This document shows positions 62,951 to 64,000 of a stretch of 64,000 nucleotides of DNA, piece after piece (positions within the stretch are counted from its first letter, which is position 1; each line of letters opens with the position of its first letter). Position numbers and translations under genes: made by a program. The stretch is from Bacteroidota bacterium (GTDB lineage Bacteria > Bacteroidota > Bacteroidia > AKYH767-A > 2013-40CM-41-45). The notes beneath the pieces are model-generated. The model made no database searches. It had not been told where the DNA came from and saw only the letters and a list, made by a program, of their open reading frames with translations. Location: contig SHNE01000033.1 of assembly GCA_004295015.1 (NCBI GenBank), positions 172,133 to 236,132 on the forward strand, written 5' to 3'.

Positions 62951-63280
62951 ATGGGCAAATTAGAGTTGGGTTCAGAAATTGAAAAACTAAAAAAAATTCG
63001 GATCAGGTTAGAAAATATTAGAAGCGAAGATTCATACAGCTTTTTTAGCCTCTACAAAATATTTGTAGATACAATGAATGAATCGCTGCCACTTTCGGCA
63101 AACTTTGCTTTTAGGGATCTGAATACTCAAGTTTTTATTGCAGATGGGCTAAAGTTAGAGCACTTCAAATATAAAATCAAATCAGATGAAGCAAGATTTC
63201 AAAATTTGAAACGGAGGGGATTGCTCGGAATAGATTCGATTATTATGCAGCTTGAGCAAGAACTCTCAAACGAGCCATGA
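62951..63280 (+). CDS. Hypothetical protein
   Basis: The 109-residue protein is soluble and mostly helical, with a basic, coiled-coil-like start (IEKLKKIRIRLENIR), a central FADGL-type strand region (NTQVFIADGLKLEHFKY) and a C-terminal helix ending QLEQELSNEP. No known family was recognised. It follows the tRNA-Arg terminator and precedes another unrecognised gene by 52 bases on the same strand. The base composition looks AT-rich compared with the housekeeping genes, which would fit acquired DNA, but this was judged by eye. Confidence 0.6.
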   Translation: MGKLELGSEIEKLKKIRIRLENIRSEDSYSFFSLYKIFVDTMNESLPLSANFAFRDLNTQVFIADGLKLEHFKYKIKSDEARFQNLKRRGLLGIDSIIMQLEQELSNEP

Positions 63281-63332
63281 GACCCATCTAACTTGAAAAG
63301 TATTTATTTGAGTATTTGGATCCAAAAAGAAA

Positions 63333-63905
63333 ATGAAAAGAAGACTACAACATGATTTACGTGGAATCAAGCGGCCACGTTCAAGGGTTATTATAAGTGT
63401 AGTTGTGAGTTTGATAATTACATCCTTATCTATTAACTACCGGAGCTCATTGGAAAGATACCTGAAAGATCCATGGGGGTATAAAGCTGAGCGCCTGTCA
63501 ATGAATGAACGATTACGGCGTTTAGAACAGCAAGCTGATTATCAAAATCAACTTGCTGCACCAGAACAAGCAATTTTGCAAGATAGTGTCATGAATGCAA
63601 TGGAAATGGGATATGACACGATTGACCTAAGCATGTTTGAAGCTGCACAATTGGATGAAAACTCAGTTCCTCCTAAATGGGAAGATACAGAGCCAGAAGA
63701 AAATGAGCTATCAAATGTTAAAAGTTCTTTTATCAACGAGAAAAATTATGAACTGAAGTCATCCCTAGCCTTCAACTCAATGATTAGACTCTCTGCATTT
63801 TTACTTATTTTTAGTCTTGTTTGGTCAATTGTATATTTTATGTTTTACGTTTTGATTGCATCGGTTTATGATTTTGTAAGCTCCCCTTTTTTTCAGACCA
63901 TTTAA
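63333..63905 (+). CDS. Hypothetical membrane protein
   Basis: The 190-residue protein has a basic start, one membrane segment at about 18-37 (IISVVVSLIITSLSI), a central charged region with a short coiled-coil-like stretch (LSMNERLRRLEQQ) and a highly acidic patch (WEDTEPEENE), and a C-terminal pair of membrane segments (about 148-180). No family was recognised. It lies 52 bases after the other hypothetical gene, and both may belong to an element inserted next to tRNA-Arg. Confidence 0.6.
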   Translation: MKRRLQHDLRGIKRPRSRVIISVVVSLIITSLSINYRSSLERYLKDPWGYKAERLSMNERLRRLEQQADYQNQLAAPEQAILQDSVMNAMEMGYDTIDLSMFEAAQLDENSVPPKWEDTEPEENELSNVKSSFINEKNYELKSSLAFNSMIRLSAFLLIFSLVWSIVYFMFYVLIASVYDFVSSPFFQTI

Positions 63906-64000
63906 AAATGGAGAATCGAAGTTAATTATTTAATTGCATTGGACATTGAAATATTGATAAGTCTCTTTTAATTTCATCGGATTGACTTGTCAACATTTCA

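Overview
The window reads as a chromosomal segment of an AT-rich (roughly 40% GC by eye) member of the Bacteroidota. Supporting signs are the gliding/type IX secretion (T9SS) genes gldF and gldG, several proteins with C-terminal type A sorting domains, SprB-like repeats, a GLPGLI-family protein beside a TonB-dependent-receptor-like barrel, DUF5723 and DUF4340 proteins, PorE-like architecture, and repeated matches to the Bacteroidota promoter box TAnnTTTG. No rRNA, CRISPR array, prophage or insertion sequence was recognised. Genus cannot be assigned from what is visible.

Layout. 1-5.5 kb: end of an MBL-fold hydrolase, then ffh-folD-queE packed with overlaps, then a PorE-like TPR/propeller/OmpA protein. 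5.5-12.2 kb (mostly minus): glyoxalase-like protein, methyltransferase, metal-type kdsA, a DUF5723 barrel with a large partner lipoprotein, and rarA. 12.3-23.6 kb: envelope-rich region with two outer-membrane barrel receptors, a CoA-transferase, an SRPBCC protein, a two-component system (histidine kinase/OmpR-type regulator) and, divergent from it, a T9SS cargo-GLPGLI-receptor run. 23.6-29 kb: a polytopic membrane protein, then a tightly packed operon porin-Rieske lipoprotein-imelysin-dihaem oxidoreductase. 29-37.4 kb: LOG-family protein, dinD, an azurin-like lipoprotein, mnmE, sucD, fabG and an S9 peptidase. 37.5-37.8 kb: two tandem tRNA-Leu genes. 37.9-41.6 kb: adenine deaminase, a probable structured non-coding RNA, small proteins, dnaN. 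41.8-50.4 kb (minus): gldF-gldG-DUF4340, then two paralogous T9SS surface proteins. 50.6-55 kb: ABM-like protein, SAM hydroxide adenosyltransferase, phoH, purC and an RsmB/NOP-type methyltransferase. 55.2-61.2 kb: a 2019-residue envelope protein. 61.4-64 kb: clpS, an M48 lipoprotein protease, tRNA-Arg(ACG), then two unrecognised genes that may start an integrated element.

Theme: housekeeping genes are interleaved with cell-envelope and secretion functions. The most unusual items are (i) the 2019-residue protein, which has a PorE-like front half but ends in three SPOR-like repeats instead of an OmpA domain; (ii) the four-gene envelope redox/iron operon; (iii) the nested long-range stems at 39.6-39.9 kb, which look like a 6S-type RNA; and (iv) a 14-base sequence repeated exactly in three intergenic spaces.
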